A DNA stretch of 64,000 nucleotides from Symbiodinium kawagutii (GCA_009767595.1 VSDK01001190.1:172108-236107), one strand, 5' to 3'. Counted from the first letter of the stretch, positions 1-26,210 are shown. Program-made: numbers and translations. The notes: generated from the letters alone by a model not told the origin.

Positions 1-300
1 ATTATATATGTTTTTTTAATTTTATTAAAAATATAAATTATTTTTAATTTTTATTTATTTAATAAATATATTATTATTTATAATTAATAAAATATATTTA
101 TTATTAATAAACCATATTAATTATTAATAATATTATTATTAATTAATTATATAGTAAATTTATAATATTTTTAATTAAATAATTATTAATTAATTATATT
201 ATTTATTAAATATATTACCAATTAATTATATTATTAATTACCAATATTATTAATTAATAATACTACCAATTAACTATATTACCAATTATTTATATAATAA
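1..300. other. AT-rich low-complexity DNA
   Basis: The stretch is almost pure A+T, made of TTAATTAATAAT-like words, and fades into CACCAATCAA-type repeats after about position 290. I see no coding potential. Confidence 0.8.
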
Positions 301-705
301 ATCAATAATACCACCCAACAATCCCACCACCAATCAACTACATCACCAACCGACTACATCACCATACATCACCAATCAGCTGCATCACTAATCAATCACA
401 TTACCAATTAATTAATTTACCAACTAAGTATATCGTCCAAAGGCAATCACATTACCAAGCGACTGTGTGAACACTCAATCAGATCACCGATCAATCACAT
501 CACCAGTCAGTTACATTACCAATCATTAACATCACCAATCAACCACATTACCAACCAACAGCATCACCAATCAAGTACATTGCCAAGCTTACCAGAATCA
601 AAAATCACCAGAGAAAAAAATCACCAGAAACAACAAATCACCAGAGACAAAACACACCAGAAACAAAAACCACCAGAGACAAAAACACCATAAACAAAAA
701 ATATC
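301..705. repeat. Degenerate minisatellites
   Basis: Positions about 320-595 are loose repeats of ACATCACCAATCAAC (about 16 bp). Positions 600-700 change to loose repeats of CACCAGAGACAAAA (about 17 bp). The units are imperfect and unrelated to the genes nearby. The stretch lies downstream of the S74 gene stop. Confidence 0.7.
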
Positions 706-1023
706 AGAATGGAAAAAACCATCATCCACACCATCACTCTTCCCATATGCTATCGTTTTTTTTGGAAACTTCCACCACCGCCTTGCGCGGTCACTATGTT
801 GTTCTACTATTCAAAATTTTTGCGCCGTTATTATTTTCATTGGCTTGATCCTGGACCATCTCAGTTAATTGGTTCCTGGGACACATTGGAACATGGTCAC
901 TTCCGCTATACCACTGAAAAATTCTCGGTAACATGCATGAAACAATTTTGGCTTTCCAAAGATTCAACTGAAAAAAAACGTTTTATCTACATGTCCATTT
1001 ATGGTCCATTTGCAAAGATGCAT

Positions 1024-14110
<13,087 letters not shown>

Positions 14111-15000
14111 CTGATGATGAAGATTCTGGCCTCAGGATGGGGTCTCCATGGGATGTGGTACCTGCTGTGCCAGGAAACATTCAGCGATAGGAATATTGGA
14201 ACGAATCATTAGAAAATGTTGTTCCCAGGACATTCCCAGGGGTGCCTAATGAGTTTTGGATAGCCACTTTGGTAAGGGGCGTCGATTGGAAACTCAGCCG
14301 ACACTCCCAAACTTCAGTGTTTGGTAATCATTCGAAGCCACAAGAAGAAGGCCAGTATGAACAACTGATTGGTTTCCAAGACTCAAGGATTGCCTCAGTT
14401 CGGTAGGTTTCCCACTTAATGAGCACCATGATTCCCTATGGATGTCAACTTCTGGATATTCACCACTCACCGAGGTGTTTTGGTAGGCTGTACTTCACAT
14501 TGGCGCACAGCATTTTGGGATCAAATTTATCGGCATCAAAGTGGTCCTGCTTTCGATAACTTCGAGCTTCGCACATGGTGATTTCACCAAGGACCTATGT
14601 TGGGAGTACTCTCTGGTCTTGGACGTTGACATGTAGGACAATCTAGATATTTCAACAAGCCTTTGTGAGCAAAGCACTTCACGGTTTCTCGCCTTATGGA
14701 GCCAAGCTGACAGGCAATGAATCAGCCAACTTGAGATGATCTGTGTCGTCTCGTGAAGAAAACAGCAGCCGATTCAGAATGATTGGACTAGTGATACCTC
14801 CTTCTGAAATATGTCCAGTGAAATATACAGCTAGTTTAGTATGGAATATCTATACTTCTCTCCAACGCTAAGATTCTATTTACAACTATTTCTAATTCTA
14901 CTCTGACAATGTATTCTTGAATGCTAATATTCTAATATTCAATGGTACATGTACTGCATATCCTGTGTGGGTTTCAACAACGTTCTGCTGAGCGTTCAGA

Positions 15001-15063
15001 TTCCCAGCAAGGGGTCACCGGCGAGTGGCTGCACGAAATCCAGCATCAGAAGGACGAGGTCTG
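15001..15063 (-). repeat. 36-bp family block
   Basis: The minus frame reads VLLMLDFVQPLAGDPLL, two 12-residue units, then a stop. A CCG/GTGACC donor-like site lies inside. Confidence 0.55.
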
Positions 15064-16254
15064 ACCGAGAAAAACTTCGAACCTGGGTGCTGCTTCACTT
15101 CAACAATCTCACATTGGATGACACACGCATGACGACAACCCACGACTTCGACGACGGCGCGCATGATAATGATGCTGCTGCTGATGATGATGGTGCTTGC
15201 TTTGATGCACTAAGAGGAGGATTCACTGAAAAGAAACTCACCTAAACCAATATGCCAAGAGATGTCTGCAATCAGCCAACAACACCACACCCAGACCTCT
15301 AAGACACTTCAACTTGGAATTGCAAATGATCCACACGCGCAATAGTCATTTTGACTTACTTTGGTCCAATAGCTGGAGGAATGGCATCACCAGCCACTCC
15401 CAGGATCCAAGATGAACCCACAACAACATGGACGCCGAAACCTTCAATGAATTCTTGTTTTGGGCCACCCCAAATGGTGACATAACAGCAACAGGGGCAG
15501 TTGATTCTATCTCTGGGATTGTTGGCTATTGTTCCCTGGTCTGAAGTATTGTTAAACGCCACCCGTTGGTTGTTGTCAGTTGTCAAACCCTACAATCCCA
15601 ATGCCTCAATGATGTTATTTGCTATTGCCAATCAAAAAACACTATTGATCGCTAATCAACACCTGGCATTAACTACACTTATTCTTTACTATACTTCTTC
15701 ACTCCAGTTACCATTCACTACACTTTTTCTTCACTATACTTCTTCACTACACTAACTCTTTGGCTACACTTACTCTCAGCTACGCTTACTCTTCACTGCG
15801 GTTCTTCACTGCACTTACTTTTCACTATCAAAGGGGTTGTGGTGTCATAGAATTGTTCGAGAAACCCCTTCGTTCGGGAGGCAGAATTTGATCATGGCGC
15901 GTTTGATCAATCGAAGCCAAGTCCCCAACTATCGGTCCAACCCCAGTAGTTATGGATAAACATCAAGCAACTGATTTCAGTATTTCAGTATAGTAGAGTT
16001 CTAGAATGTATCGGATGTGAGATCAATGAACCACAAAGCATCCAAGTTCTTAATTACAAATCATCGATTTTTCGTGATTGCTTTCAACCATGGGTAGTTT
16101 ACTATTTCTTTAAAAACCTTATCCCAAAACGCTGTTGTTAGTGATTCTTGATCATCATTGCGTTGTCGGCTTTCACTTGATATGGTTGTGGGTCAAACAG
16201 AACTGGTACACTAGTCAACGACCAATAATTGAACAGAATAGTCAATGTTGGGAT

Positions 16255-16440
16255 GCCCAGCGCAATATCAGTCCCTGCCCCAACAGCACAACTGCCCTCA
16301 GCAACTGCTGCCCAGGGGCCAAAAACGATGGATCTACGGCGCAGCTATTGAGCACTGAGAGGGTGAAGTCAATTCGCAAGGCGCTGGAGGGCAGCGAGGA
16401 AAGATCCATCCGCAAACATCGCAAGGATGAGGAAAAACCT
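16255..16440 (-). repeat. 36-bp family block (degenerate)
   Basis: The minus frame contains LSSLPSSALRIDFTLSVLN in the family register. The plus strand also has a charged open frame here (ERVKSIRKALEGSEE), which I treat as the antisense shadow. Confidence 0.45.
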
Positions 16441-16574
16441 GGCTCCAGTGGTAGTCACAACAGTCGGGGCTCATGAAGGGTAAAAATGTTGACACTGGTT
16501 CAACATATCAACAACTGGAGTCAATCATCAACATCGTTGCGGCTAATGGGGCTTAGGGCTTTATGATTAAGAAG

Positions 16575-16825
16575 AAACCGGTGGAAATACCAACATGAAC
16601 CGATCACTCGCTGAAGTCTTCAGCCTTCCAAAGCCTGCGATCTGGCGGTGTACTTTGCAGCGTGCCACCAGTTTTGAAGCGTCCCGTGGTGGTCCCGATT
16701 TCTTCAAGCGTCGAGACCCATCTGAATTGCTTGGCACGTTTGGGTGCGAAGTCACCTTGACGCGTCCAACGATCTGGCCAAAGCTGACAGTTGGTGCAGG
16801 AACAGATAGGAGTTGGTGAAGTCAA
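16575..16825. other. GC-rich segment open in several frames, unassigned
   Basis: Three overlapping frames are open over 60-74 codons. On the minus strand one contains SDGSRRLKKSG and the words GCGTCAAGGTG / CGACGCTTGAAG, which resemble the S74 exons at 13.5 and 10.4 kb. It may be a decayed S74 exon copy. No product is assigned. Confidence 0.25.
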
Positions 16826-16847
16826 CAGCCGAAGTAAAAAGATGCAC

Positions 16848-16935
16848 CTGCAACGTGATCGCCTGCTTCAGGAGGGCCTTGTCATGCCCGAGGGGCGCGA
16901 CTTGCGGCGCTGCCAGCAACTCGCCATGACTCCAA
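16848..16935 (-). CDS. Exon-like segment, product unknown
   Basis: CATTGCAG ... TTGCAG/GTGCATC bounds a frame with GELLAAPQVAPLGHDKALL. It is GC-rich with good splice-like ends and could be a further upstream exon of the S74 gene. It has no recognisable domain. Confidence 0.35.
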
Positions 16936-16999
16936 CTGCAATGGCTGAACTCCAAATTGGTTTCCCGAAAAAATCCAAGGTTTGAAAACGGTTGTCCCT

Positions 17000-18400
17000 T
17001 TGGTGCCTCCTCTGCAAATCAATGCTTCCAGGGGTAGGAGACACCCTAAAGCTATATAGTTGAGTTTTCGCAAAAACTATGGAAGCGGAAAAATCCCTGG
17101 AGATGATCAAACTATTGAAAGTCGTTTTGTGCAAAACTGGATCCGACAAAATCACCAACAAGGCCGACAAAATCACCAACAAGGGCTTTGCCCACTACTG
17201 GATGTTCCCCTACTAACGTGATCAGATTTTGGCACCTCCCCACCGTCACCAGCAAGGAAATTTGAAATGGCATGTTTTATAAGGGGAAGTTCCCCGATAC
17301 AATCATACCAGCCAAACCACTGATCTGTGTAGCGTGGATTAACGCCGATACCAAGCGGTCAACCACCATTTACCACCATTGACCATCATTAACCCACATA
17401 CGCAAACTACATATCGTGGTTGGTACCATCGTTTTTGGGTTCTCCCATATCTCCCACAAAAAAAGCCAACGGGACTTTGTACGGGCGGTTTATTCATGTG
17501 GATCTCACATCCATGGCTATGATTGATGTATCCCCGCCCAATTGCTGTCTTTCCTGGCGGTTGAACTACTACCCTTCAAGTACATGCAGGTCATGCTATA
17601 TCCTCGAGCTACCAGTTACTGGTGAGTATAAAGCATGAACTGCCAATACTCTTGATGATCAGCTGATTATTTTGCAAAATAGTTATTAACCTACTACTGA
17701 TTGCTAGGTACTACTCGTTGTAAATTGGTAGTAGAATGAATGGTTGATCACTCATTATATTATCGCTGCTTTTCGAATACTGACAATACTGGTGATTACC
17801 AATCAACAGTGATTATCACGTGGTGATGATCAACTGATTGTTCAGCTAGTTGTCAACGTACTACTGGTTGCCACTTACCACGGGTTATCAATCGGGATGA
17901 ACCACTAACCTATGATTACCTATGATTTGGTTGCACTATCACTATTGATCGGCCAACTTTAGTGCTGAATGCTACAGGTTATCAATTGGTAGCAAGTGGT
18001 TAACCACTAAAACTAAAGCCGATTCTAAGTTGATTGATAACTATTAGTGCTTGATGTTAAACATGGTAAATTTTCACAACCACAAGCACTAGCCAAACTA
18101 CTAATGTAAGCATTGACCATTCAGCATCAGTCATTGGGCTTGTCCACGAATGATGTACCACTATAGCTGCTTGTTTTGCCTGTTAAAACGATCGTCAGCT
18201 TGCCCAGAACCCTGCTAAAATGATCAAAGCTGGGGATGACTGCGGGGTACCACCATTCTTGGGCAAAGCCATCAGTTGCTTAACCATTATTGTTGGTTAT
18301 TCTCCCCTATTTTCAACCATTCTTCATGGTTACAACCCCTGTGACTAACATTTGTTGATGCCAACATTCTATGGCTGGTTGCTCCTTAGCAGCCCACTGC
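17000..18400. other. Low-complexity DNA without genes
   Basis: TGGTTGATGAT, ACTATTGACC and similar words in mixed orientation. I see no coding segment or RNA gene. Confidence 0.6.
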
Positions 18401-18404
18401 CCGC

Positions 18405-18470
18405 GGCGCACCGAACTGGGTGAAGTCCAGTACCAACATGACCGGTCCTGGCTCACCACTGGGGTGACGA
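18405..18470 (-). repeat. 36-bp family block
   Basis: The minus frame reads EPGPVMLVLDFTQFGAP in a GC-rich island, followed by a stop. Confidence 0.6.
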
Positions 18471-18479
18471 ACTGATTTT

Positions 18480-20030
18480 TTGGAGTTAATTTGTAGGGGA
18501 TCTTGAAGGATCATGGGGGTTAGTGCTTTTAGTTCATCAATACTTCTTAATGAGTCAAGCACTAGTTAATAGTCAAAAGTGAATAGTACGAACAACATTC
18601 TAGTGTGAATTGTTAGTGGGGGAACTAGCGATTGACTCATAGCTATTGACCTCTAACAACTCATACTGAAACAGCGTAGAGGCCAATACTACCAAGTACT
18701 GGCTATTCACTAGTGATCAATGCTATGATATTGGTTGATGTTACCATTTGACTATTAAGTTGCAATGGACGGGTAAGCATTGATTGAGTATCACCTACTG
18801 ACTATTGACTCTCCACTTTGAGTCGCATACAGGTCATTACTGTCAACTATAAACTAGTAGTTCATCCTATGGTATTGTTTCATGACACAATCATAGTGCA
18901 AAATAGTGCTTGTACAATCGGGATCATGGTGGTCAAATATGTAATTAGTGGGATGATATTGGTTTGCTTGCCGGTGACTATTGGATTATGGCTGCTAACA
19001 ACCCAAAATTGCCAACTAGTAATGGCTGATGTGAATGAATAGGGATAGAACCGAGCAACAATGACAATATACGGCTCAGCCGACAAAATCGTTTAGTCAT
19101 GGTGACAGTGCGGGGCTTCTAATCATGACTTGTAGTTGGTATGAATGCCTGCCTAATCACAAAGGTTGCAAATTCTGGTGATTTGGAGGTTAATTACTGG
19201 CAACAAGTAACAGCGAGGATCGGGATTTTTATGCTGGGTACTTGGTGATTGCGGGGACCCAGTCATGGTGATGCAAATGGATCACCAATTCAGGCAGCGC
19301 CCTTGCTGTGAACATAGCGATTGGAACAGCAAGGGTGGATAGTGGCTGTCTGGGAGGCAGTACAAGCTGCCGAGAATAGAAAGCATCCAAGCCTCTTTAT
19401 GACAAAACATCGCCAACATCGGATGTTGCATTCCAACTCGCACTGAGCAAGCAAGCGGCAATGACAATTCAAGTTTCTCTGCAGTTCAAAAGATTGTAAG
19501 AGCAATTGACTTGTTTAATCAACCACCATTGTAGATTGTTGCTGGCAATTGTTCATGGTTGCGGCGTCTGTAAGAGGCCGTGTGCTTGTTTGTCACTGAT
19601 TTTCGTATTATATGAGGGTTTCAGTGTTTTCTCTGGATGCCGTGTTGCAACGTGTTGTTTTTCATGGCAGGTCTGCTTGCAGTTTTCGTTTTTGCTTGTT
19701 TTGCCTCAATTTCTGAAAGATTTCAGGCAGGACCATCCGACCAACAAGTTTGCTTTTTTGTCACTTTGCGACCGCAAGTTGTCGAAGCCGTGGCAAGAGT
19801 TGGTTTCCAACGTGCTTTCGCCACACAGAAGACCAGAGATGTTTCCAAAAACTCTGGAAATCACTATGAGCAGCTTTGTGCGTGTGGAGCTGTCTTGGAA
19901 TTGAGCTTGTTGAACAATCTCGAGCACACCCAAGCAGGCCCTGCTTTGTGGCCACGTTTGAAGGTCCAAGATTTCCGTGCCTGGCATGGCACCGACCCCA
20001 TTTCGTGGGTTTCAATGGCTTGCGGATAGG
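18480..20030. other. Low-complexity DNA with degenerate exon-like islands
   Basis: The part to about 19280 is TGGTTGATG-like. Positions 19290-19480 read on the minus strand as a hydrophobic frame with ILGSLYCLPDS, perhaps a worn 36-bp block. Positions 19640-20110 are moderately GC-rich and open in several frames, with no family recognised. Confidence 0.4.
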
Positions 20031-20303
20031 TGTCGACGTCGTGGGATCAACGCTGGACCGCGCAGTTGACCTTGAGGAACATGAGCATCAAGCGGACGTG
20101 CCCCAGCCCACCCCAACCCCAACCCCAACCCATCCTTCACAGCATCTAAACCAACAGAAGCCCATGGCCCCTTAAGGACGCCCACACCTTGTTTATTGCT
20201 GTTACTCTCCCCATCACTGTTACTCTTGGTGAATCACCATTGGCAAAAACCTATTCACAATGGGCCACTCATACCATGATATGTTACATGTAAAGTGTAC
20301 ACA

Positions 20304-20405
20304 TGGTGGTTTCTCAAAATAGGCCTATCCCCAAATCATCCAATATCAGCCATTTATAGTAAGAAGCCAACCATTCTTGGGGGTTCCCCAATTTGAGAAA
20401 CCATC
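20304..20405. mobile_element. MITE-like element, family A
   Basis: About 102 bp between TGGTGGTTTCTCAAA and TTTGAGAAACCATCA, inverted repeats with one mismatch in 15. It has no coding capacity. A related copy is at 37621-37717. Confidence 0.6.
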
Positions 20406-20409
20406 ATAT

Positions 20410-21240
20410 ACATATGTATATTATATATACAGTAATTTCAACACCAACCAAAGTTAAACGTTGAGCCTATGATAATCAACCATGCTTCTCCACTATCAAT
20501 TGACAATAAATCACGACTGGAGGCAACTCATGATTATTATCCCCAATTCTTCACCATTATCAACCAGGGTCAATACCACTGACTAATGAATATCATTCTA
20601 CTTGGCCATCATCAGCAATCAGCTGGTTTTAACTCTTGTCATGATCAAGATTACCCATCAAACATGATGATTATCAACCATCGCTAACATAGTTAGCCAT
20701 CAACATGATTAAACATGATCAGCACGAATACTCACTAACAAACACAACACATATACTTACCATGATTCAATCCTGTATTAAGTATCAACTGATCCACGTC
20801 AAAGCCAACCATTATCAACCATTATAAGCCTGGGTTATCATTAACCATGGTTATCCACCAACCATATTACCAGCCACTATGAAACATTGCTTACAATGTT
20901 TAAGTAACAAGTTGTTTAGCATCATCAACCATGATCAAACCACCATATGTACTAACATGATATGCTTGATGATCACTCATTATCGTCATAAACTCTGAAC
21001 AAAAACATCATCAAATCATGATCACCCCAAGCTCTTGGTATATCCTTTTGGGTCCTAACCCATGAATACCTCAGGATCAAAGTAATCGTAATACTCGGAT
21101 CAATATATTGATAAATATACCATACATGGGACTCATCTCGGATCAATCATCTAAGCTTTAGCTTTTTATATCAAGTACCATTGCGCTTACCTCACCATGG
21201 CGCTCCGGCTCACCACCATGGCGCCCCCGTCCCCTCCTGG
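20410..21240. other. ACCATCA-type arm
   Basis: No gene. Dense in TCAACCAT, TTATCAACC and CCATGATTAAC words on the plus strand, as is usual to the left of a 36-bp block. Confidence 0.7.
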
Positions 21241-21244
21241 CTAC

Positions 21245-21319
21245 GTGCAGCTCCGCAACGGCGAGGGAAGTCCCGGGTGCGCGGCACCCGACGGCGAGGG
21301 CAACGAACCGAGACGGGAC
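21245..21319 (-). repeat. 36-bp family block with splice-like ends
   Basis: GTTTTCAG/GTCCC ... CTGCAC/GTAGCC bounds 75 bp that read SRLGSLPSPSGAAHPG and then LPSPLRSC, two clean 12-residue units. TGGTGGATGATG words start at its right. Confidence 0.7.
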
Positions 21320-21339
21320 CTGAAAACGCACAGGTGGAG

Positions 21340-22740
21340 GGGCAGCAGATGACTGGTGGATGATGGGACTGGTGGATGATGTGGGCAGTGACTGGTGATG
21401 AGGAATGGCAGCGACTGGTGGATGATGAACGATGTGAATTCTTCCAGTAAATGGCTAGTAGAATGGAATGGTACTACTGGTGAATGGCTAGTATTCCGAT
21501 AAATGGCTTGTAAAATGATGAGGTGGGCAGTAACTGGTGACGAATGGCTAGTCCTGATGGTTGCTTGTCCTTCAAAATGATGAATGGCTAGTCAGTTCAT
21601 GGTCGTTGAATGGTTGATTTTGAACGTTGATGTAGTTACTGATCTATTTGATGGTTGATTCATGTTGATTATGGTTCATTTCATGGTTTTATGAAAAAGG
21701 GTGATTGTGGTTAATTGATGGCTAGTTGATGACTTGTGATGGTCACTAGAATGGCCTAAAATCATAGCGAATGATGGGCTAATGATGGGGATCGCTAGGA
21801 AGGGGTTCACAATGGTTCGGTCACAGCATCAATATACATCAACGAGTCAACGTTCACATGATATTCACGACACAAACCAGTTGCAAAGGTCAATAACCAG
21901 CGGAACAATCATACGCAACAACAATGTCGAACAACTTTGGAAACATTCTGGACTGCTCCCATCCTGAACCACGTAAAATATGAGCAGAATCGCTCCATAT
22001 GAGAACCAACAAACCAACCGACACATCCATAAACGGATCAACCAACCCATCAACCGATGAACGCGCCAACTAACACATCATCAACCAACAGCCATCAACG
22101 AACCATTTAGATTTCTGACACATCTTCCCCTCGCCGCATCTGGGACCCAAACCAGCCACCTGACAGGGTCGGTCGAGTGGCTACGTAGAGCATCGCACAA
22201 GCAGAAAAGCTATGAGGCGCTGCTCACAATGAGCGTACACAGATGTGAACAACAGCAGATATACTGACATCAAGATATATACAGTATAACTATACTATAT
22301 CGAAACTATCTATACATGAGAAGCGGTTGGGTCGTTCGCAAGTCCACTTGTGCTTTGTTGCGTGACCTGCAACCAACCATGTGTATCACGGAAAGTCATG
22401 CAGTTTTCCAACGCCAACAAATGGCCATCAACTGCATGGCCTGACTTCTACAAGGACACATCCAGCTGACTCCTCTAGGAAAATGTGAAGGAAAAGAAAT
22501 CAGACTCACAAATGCACAGGTACACGTACATACTTATTTCATACATAGGTCCGTAATCACACTAGACATGTCTCAACAAATGCCCAAAAGAATGACACAC
22601 AAATAACATATTGACATACATACTTGTAAACATATTTTCGTTCATAGGCCACCTTGTCCCAAGTCTTGTCCCACTAGACAAATCTACAAAGACCCACGGT
22701 GCCCGACATCAAAGAAGTGCACCGTGGCCCGTTGCTTCGC
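21340..22740. other. TGATGGT-type arm then ACCATCA-type arm
   Basis: 21350-21780 is rich in GGTGGATGATGG and TGGCTAGT words. From about 21990 CATCAACCAAC words dominate. No gene is seen. Confidence 0.6.
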
Positions 22741-22809
22741 CTGCGAAGGATGAAGAGCTCAGACGCGCCAGGCTCCGAAGCAACGAGGAAGGCTCAGCAG
22801 GGGTGAAAC
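22741..22809 (-). repeat. 36-bp family block with splice-like ends
   Basis: CGCCAG/GTTTC ... TTCGCAG/GCGAAG (GC donor) encloses PSSLLRSLARLSSSSF. Both borders are phase 1, so an exon here would be symmetric. Confidence 0.65.
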
Positions 22810-23109
22810 CTGGCGAGAGCCAGGGAGCCGTAGTGGTTGGCCGTGGGGAAATGCCTTGGCGTTGATGGTGGGTGAGTGGTTAAGGATGGTTGGTGATGGG
22901 CTGAAGCATGACTTATATAATGATGGATTATGATGATTCAGAATCATGGTCTAATCATGGTTGATGATGAATACGGCCATGAATCGGTTGTTTGCCATTA
23001 GTTGATATCCATGGAAAAAACATGGCAGCAATTTATTCTGGTATCATACAATTCGCAAAATCAATGATGGTAGCTAATAACAACATGTAGCTAACAACAT
23101 CCAATTACT

Positions 23110-23320
23110 GGTGATATGGGCTCATGATTCCTATGGGATAACCAACACCCGAAAACGTTCCTGGTGCAGGGGTCCCCCCTGAAGTGGTGGAACCATTCGA
23201 AGCGCTGGGAAGTGATCTCCTTACAGATGGTCCCAGGGCCCTGGGTTTCCTGTCTCCATTGGGAGCAGAGAACTGCCGTGTGCAACTGAGCTTTCGGAGC
23301 ATCCCAAGGTCCATTGTAAG
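23110..23320 (-). repeat. 36-bp family block (degenerate)
   Basis: The minus frame contains LGMLRKLSCTRQFSAPNGD and RALGPSVRRSLPSASNG in the family register. Confidence 0.45.
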
Positions 23321-23444
23321 TGTCATTCATCAACCACTAGTTAACCCATCAGTTAACCACTCCCTCAAATGGTTGAGTGGTTAACCCATCCTTAACCACC
23401 ATGAGTTAATCACTCAAGCATTCAGCATGCCGAACTCCCGTCCA

Positions 23445-23560
23445 TCCCAGCGACCTAAAACTGAAGTTGAAGCTCCTGCGCGAGCCAAGAGAGGTGGCTT
23501 TCTCTTTTCCACTACAGATGGTTCAGGCTTGAGGCATAGCACTGGAAGGTCTTGGGGATG
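23445..23560 (-). repeat. 36-bp family block (degenerate)
   Basis: The minus frame reads DLPVLCLKPEPSVVEK and ARAGASTSVLGRW. Confidence 0.4.
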
Positions 23561-23714
23561 AGATGTCAGTCAATCTGAACCCTTCCGTTGGATCAAATAA
23601 TCTTTCACCATGGATTAACCATTATCATTATTAACCATTAGTATCCATTGATTAACCATGATTATTAACCATTAGCAACCATTGATTAACCCTTTCCCCC
23701 AAGAAAAAAACGTA

Positions 23715-23825
23715 TCTTCCATCAGATGCCTCGGCTTTTCCCAACAGCCAAGTCCTGGTTGCATGGAACCTGAGCGAAGAGAGGCGGATCCGTGGCTGAC
23801 CGAAGCAGCAGCACCAAGAGCAGTT
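23715..23825 (-). repeat. 36-bp family block (degenerate)
   Basis: The minus frame reads SVSHGSASLRSGSMQPGLG. Confidence 0.45.
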
Positions 23826-24054
23826 GATTTCTCGTGCTTTCACAACCATTCATCAACTGCTCTTGGTACTACTTAAGAAGTAGGGTTTGATATCAAGCAG
23901 TAGATAACTTAAGAAGGTACAATATTCATCAACTCACTACTTAAGTGCTCATTGATATTAACCTTACCATTAACTCACCATTCACAAACGGTTCTTAACC
24001 CTTACGAAACATCTCCCCACAATAACGGCGATCACCATCGCCATGGTTTTGTAC

Positions 24055-24184
24055 CAAGCAGCTCCGGAGGAAGATGGAAAAGTCCACGGAGATGGCGGCT
24101 GAGGCCAACGACGGGAGATCGATTCGACACGTCCCCGCAAGGCTCAGCGAAAGATCCGAACGTGCTGACGAGTGCAGGGGCAAC
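24055..24184 (-). repeat. 36-bp family block with splice-like ends
   Basis: CACCCAG/GTTGCC ... GCTTG/GTACAA encloses ARSDLSLSLAGT, CRIDLPSLASAA and ISVDFSIFLRSC, three consecutive 12-residue units. Confidence 0.7.
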
Positions 24185-24189
24185 CTGGG

Positions 24190-24940
24190 TGAGGGGCTGT
24201 GGCAACCTGGAAGCATCGGTGATCTCCTCCGGAATGTCTGCTGAATCTCTGTATCTATGTGTATCTCTGTATCTGTTGATATCTATGCTTGGATGTGTCT
24301 ATTCCTGGGCTTAGGTGGGTATGTTTGTATCTTAGATTTGCAACATACAGCAGGCGCTCTCAAAAAAGATATTCACACAACATGAACAGGTTCACAAAAT
24401 GCTTCTGACAATAGTGCCTATCTAGACATCACATTGCGTGAAGACTCCTTCTGACGGTCAGGGATGTTCAAACAGGAATACCGCTATGATCAGAAAAAAA
24501 CGGCTGGAAAAGCTGTGGGAAAAGTTTAGGCAACATCTTTCAGGTCTGCCACATAACCTTTACATCTCTTAGGACGTCTTGCAGTGGCGTCTTATGCCAT
24601 CAATGGCATGTCGACTTGCCAGAAGCCGCAGGTGCAGCAAGGGTTGGCAGATTCTCCAGGTGATGCTCTTCAACTTGCCATAGTTACCCCAAAAGCTCTG
24701 GATGTTCACTTCAGCTAGCACGCCATTGGTGAGTTTACAATCATCTGAGCTTAGACATCTACATGCCAAGCCTGGATAAATCATCCCCTTGTTGATTAAT
24801 AGGGCGTATCCCCCAAAAGCCTTGGTTTCCCATCAAGATGGTACCCTTCCAATTTATGAACCTAAGGCTTAGTAGTCCCTGGTTGACATCAACAGGACAC
24901 CAGTTGGCCAACCAACTCGGTGAGTTTTCTGTTGGTGATC
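24190..24940. other. No clear gene
   Basis: CTATGTATCTCTGTATCTG short tandem words occur near 24240-24290, followed by unassigned sequence with no recognisable frame. Confidence 0.5.
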
Positions 24941-24944
24941 TTTG

Positions 24945-25085
24945 GCCAAGGAACAGCGAGTCCACGTTGGCAAAGTCCAAGACCAACGACACGGGCCCCG
25001 AGCGACAAGAGCTTTGTGACAGCAGCACTGGACCTGACGGCTCCGGCGGGGCCGATTTCCGGGTCGATGTTCCCATTGAGACCCG
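24945..25085 (-). repeat. 36-bp family block
   Basis: The minus frame reads SGPVLLSQSSCRSGPVSLV then LDFANVDSLFLG. Confidence 0.65.
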
Positions 25086-25379
25086 GGAGGCACCCTAGCT
25101 CTCTGAGGAAAACAAATCAGTTTCTTGAGCGAAGTCTTTCTTCGGAGACACCAACAGCTGTGGAAAAGCTATAAAGCATCCGTTCATTCTGGAAAACCTA
25201 TGAATCACTTCAGAAACAAATCTGAATCAACAGGTGAATGGTACAACATGGCTACACAGCAATTCCGTTTGACCAAGCATCCAATTCATTGGTTTGTAGC
25301 CATGTACCCCAACCAACCCGGCAAAACATCAGGGCATCAGGGCCCCCAGGTGCCGGTTCACTAAGCTGCTTAAGCTGGT

Positions 25380-25760
25380 TGATATCACGGGGTTGATATG
25401 ATTTCTAGTGACTTGATATCATTGGTTGCAATATCATGGGTTACCTGGTTACCAAGGCTGGCGAGTTGTATGATCTCATGAGTTATCTGGTCGAATGGGT
25501 TACCAAGTGGCTGGTATTGAGATTATCATGGTCTATCATCCTGCGCGGGTGATGACTTACCACTATTTAAGAAGCTTTTCCTAGGTTGGCACGCACCAAC
25601 CTGTGATCACGTGACAGAATGGTAGCAACAATGACAACAGCCGGTGGATCAGACTGGTTGTCAACGTTGCCTGAGAAGGAATTTACCCCAAAGACCGAGC
25701 AATGTCTGACCAACCACTTGGTGAACGGCCACTCCTGGGGGCCGCTCTTGGCCTGGCTTT
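25380..25760. other. Low-complexity DNA
   Basis: TTGATATCA and TTACCAAG/TGGTTA words. No gene. Confidence 0.5.
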
Positions 25761-25769
25761 CCCCTTAAC

Positions 25770-25889
25770 ATTAGTTTTTGTTGATGATGGTTTGTGGCCG
25801 CTTGATCATGATGAGTTGGGGGTCGATGACAATTGGTTATGGTGCATGGTGCTTTGATGAAATGATGGATATGGAGGGTCAGGGACGAT
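25770..25889 (+). repeat. 120-bp direct repeat, left copy
   Basis: Begins ATTAGTTTTTGTTGATG and ends GGTCAGGGACGAT. About 93% identical by eye to 27296-27415. The pair brackets the 25.9-27.3-kb satellite and gap block. Confidence 0.85.
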
Positions 25890-25949
25890 ATCCCGGCAAG
25901 AGACCCCAAACAGTGAGATGGGGGGAAGTGGGAAAAGGACACAGCAAGA

Positions 25950-26210
25950 ACACTTATTTGAGGACACATATGAGCACACACGTGAGAGCACACCAATGAG
26001 AGCACACATATGAGAGCACACATATGGGCACACATATGAGAGCACACATTTGAGCACACATGTGAGAGCACACATTTGAGAGCACACATTTGAGAGCACA
26101 CATTTGAGCACACATGTGAGCGCACACATATGAGCACACATTTGAGAGCACACATATGAGAGCACATGTGAGAGCACATGGGAGCAGACATTTGACAGCA
26201 CATTCGTGCA
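25950..26210. repeat. 11-13-bp minisatellite
   Basis: About 20 imperfect units of GAGCACACATATGA / GAGCACACATTTGA. The minus frames CALICVLSNVCS are a by-product of the repeat. Confidence 0.9.

Noticed and set aside
20100-20135. CCCCAACCCCAACCCC run as a telomeric C4A2 relic
   Set aside because: Only about three units; better explained as low complexity.
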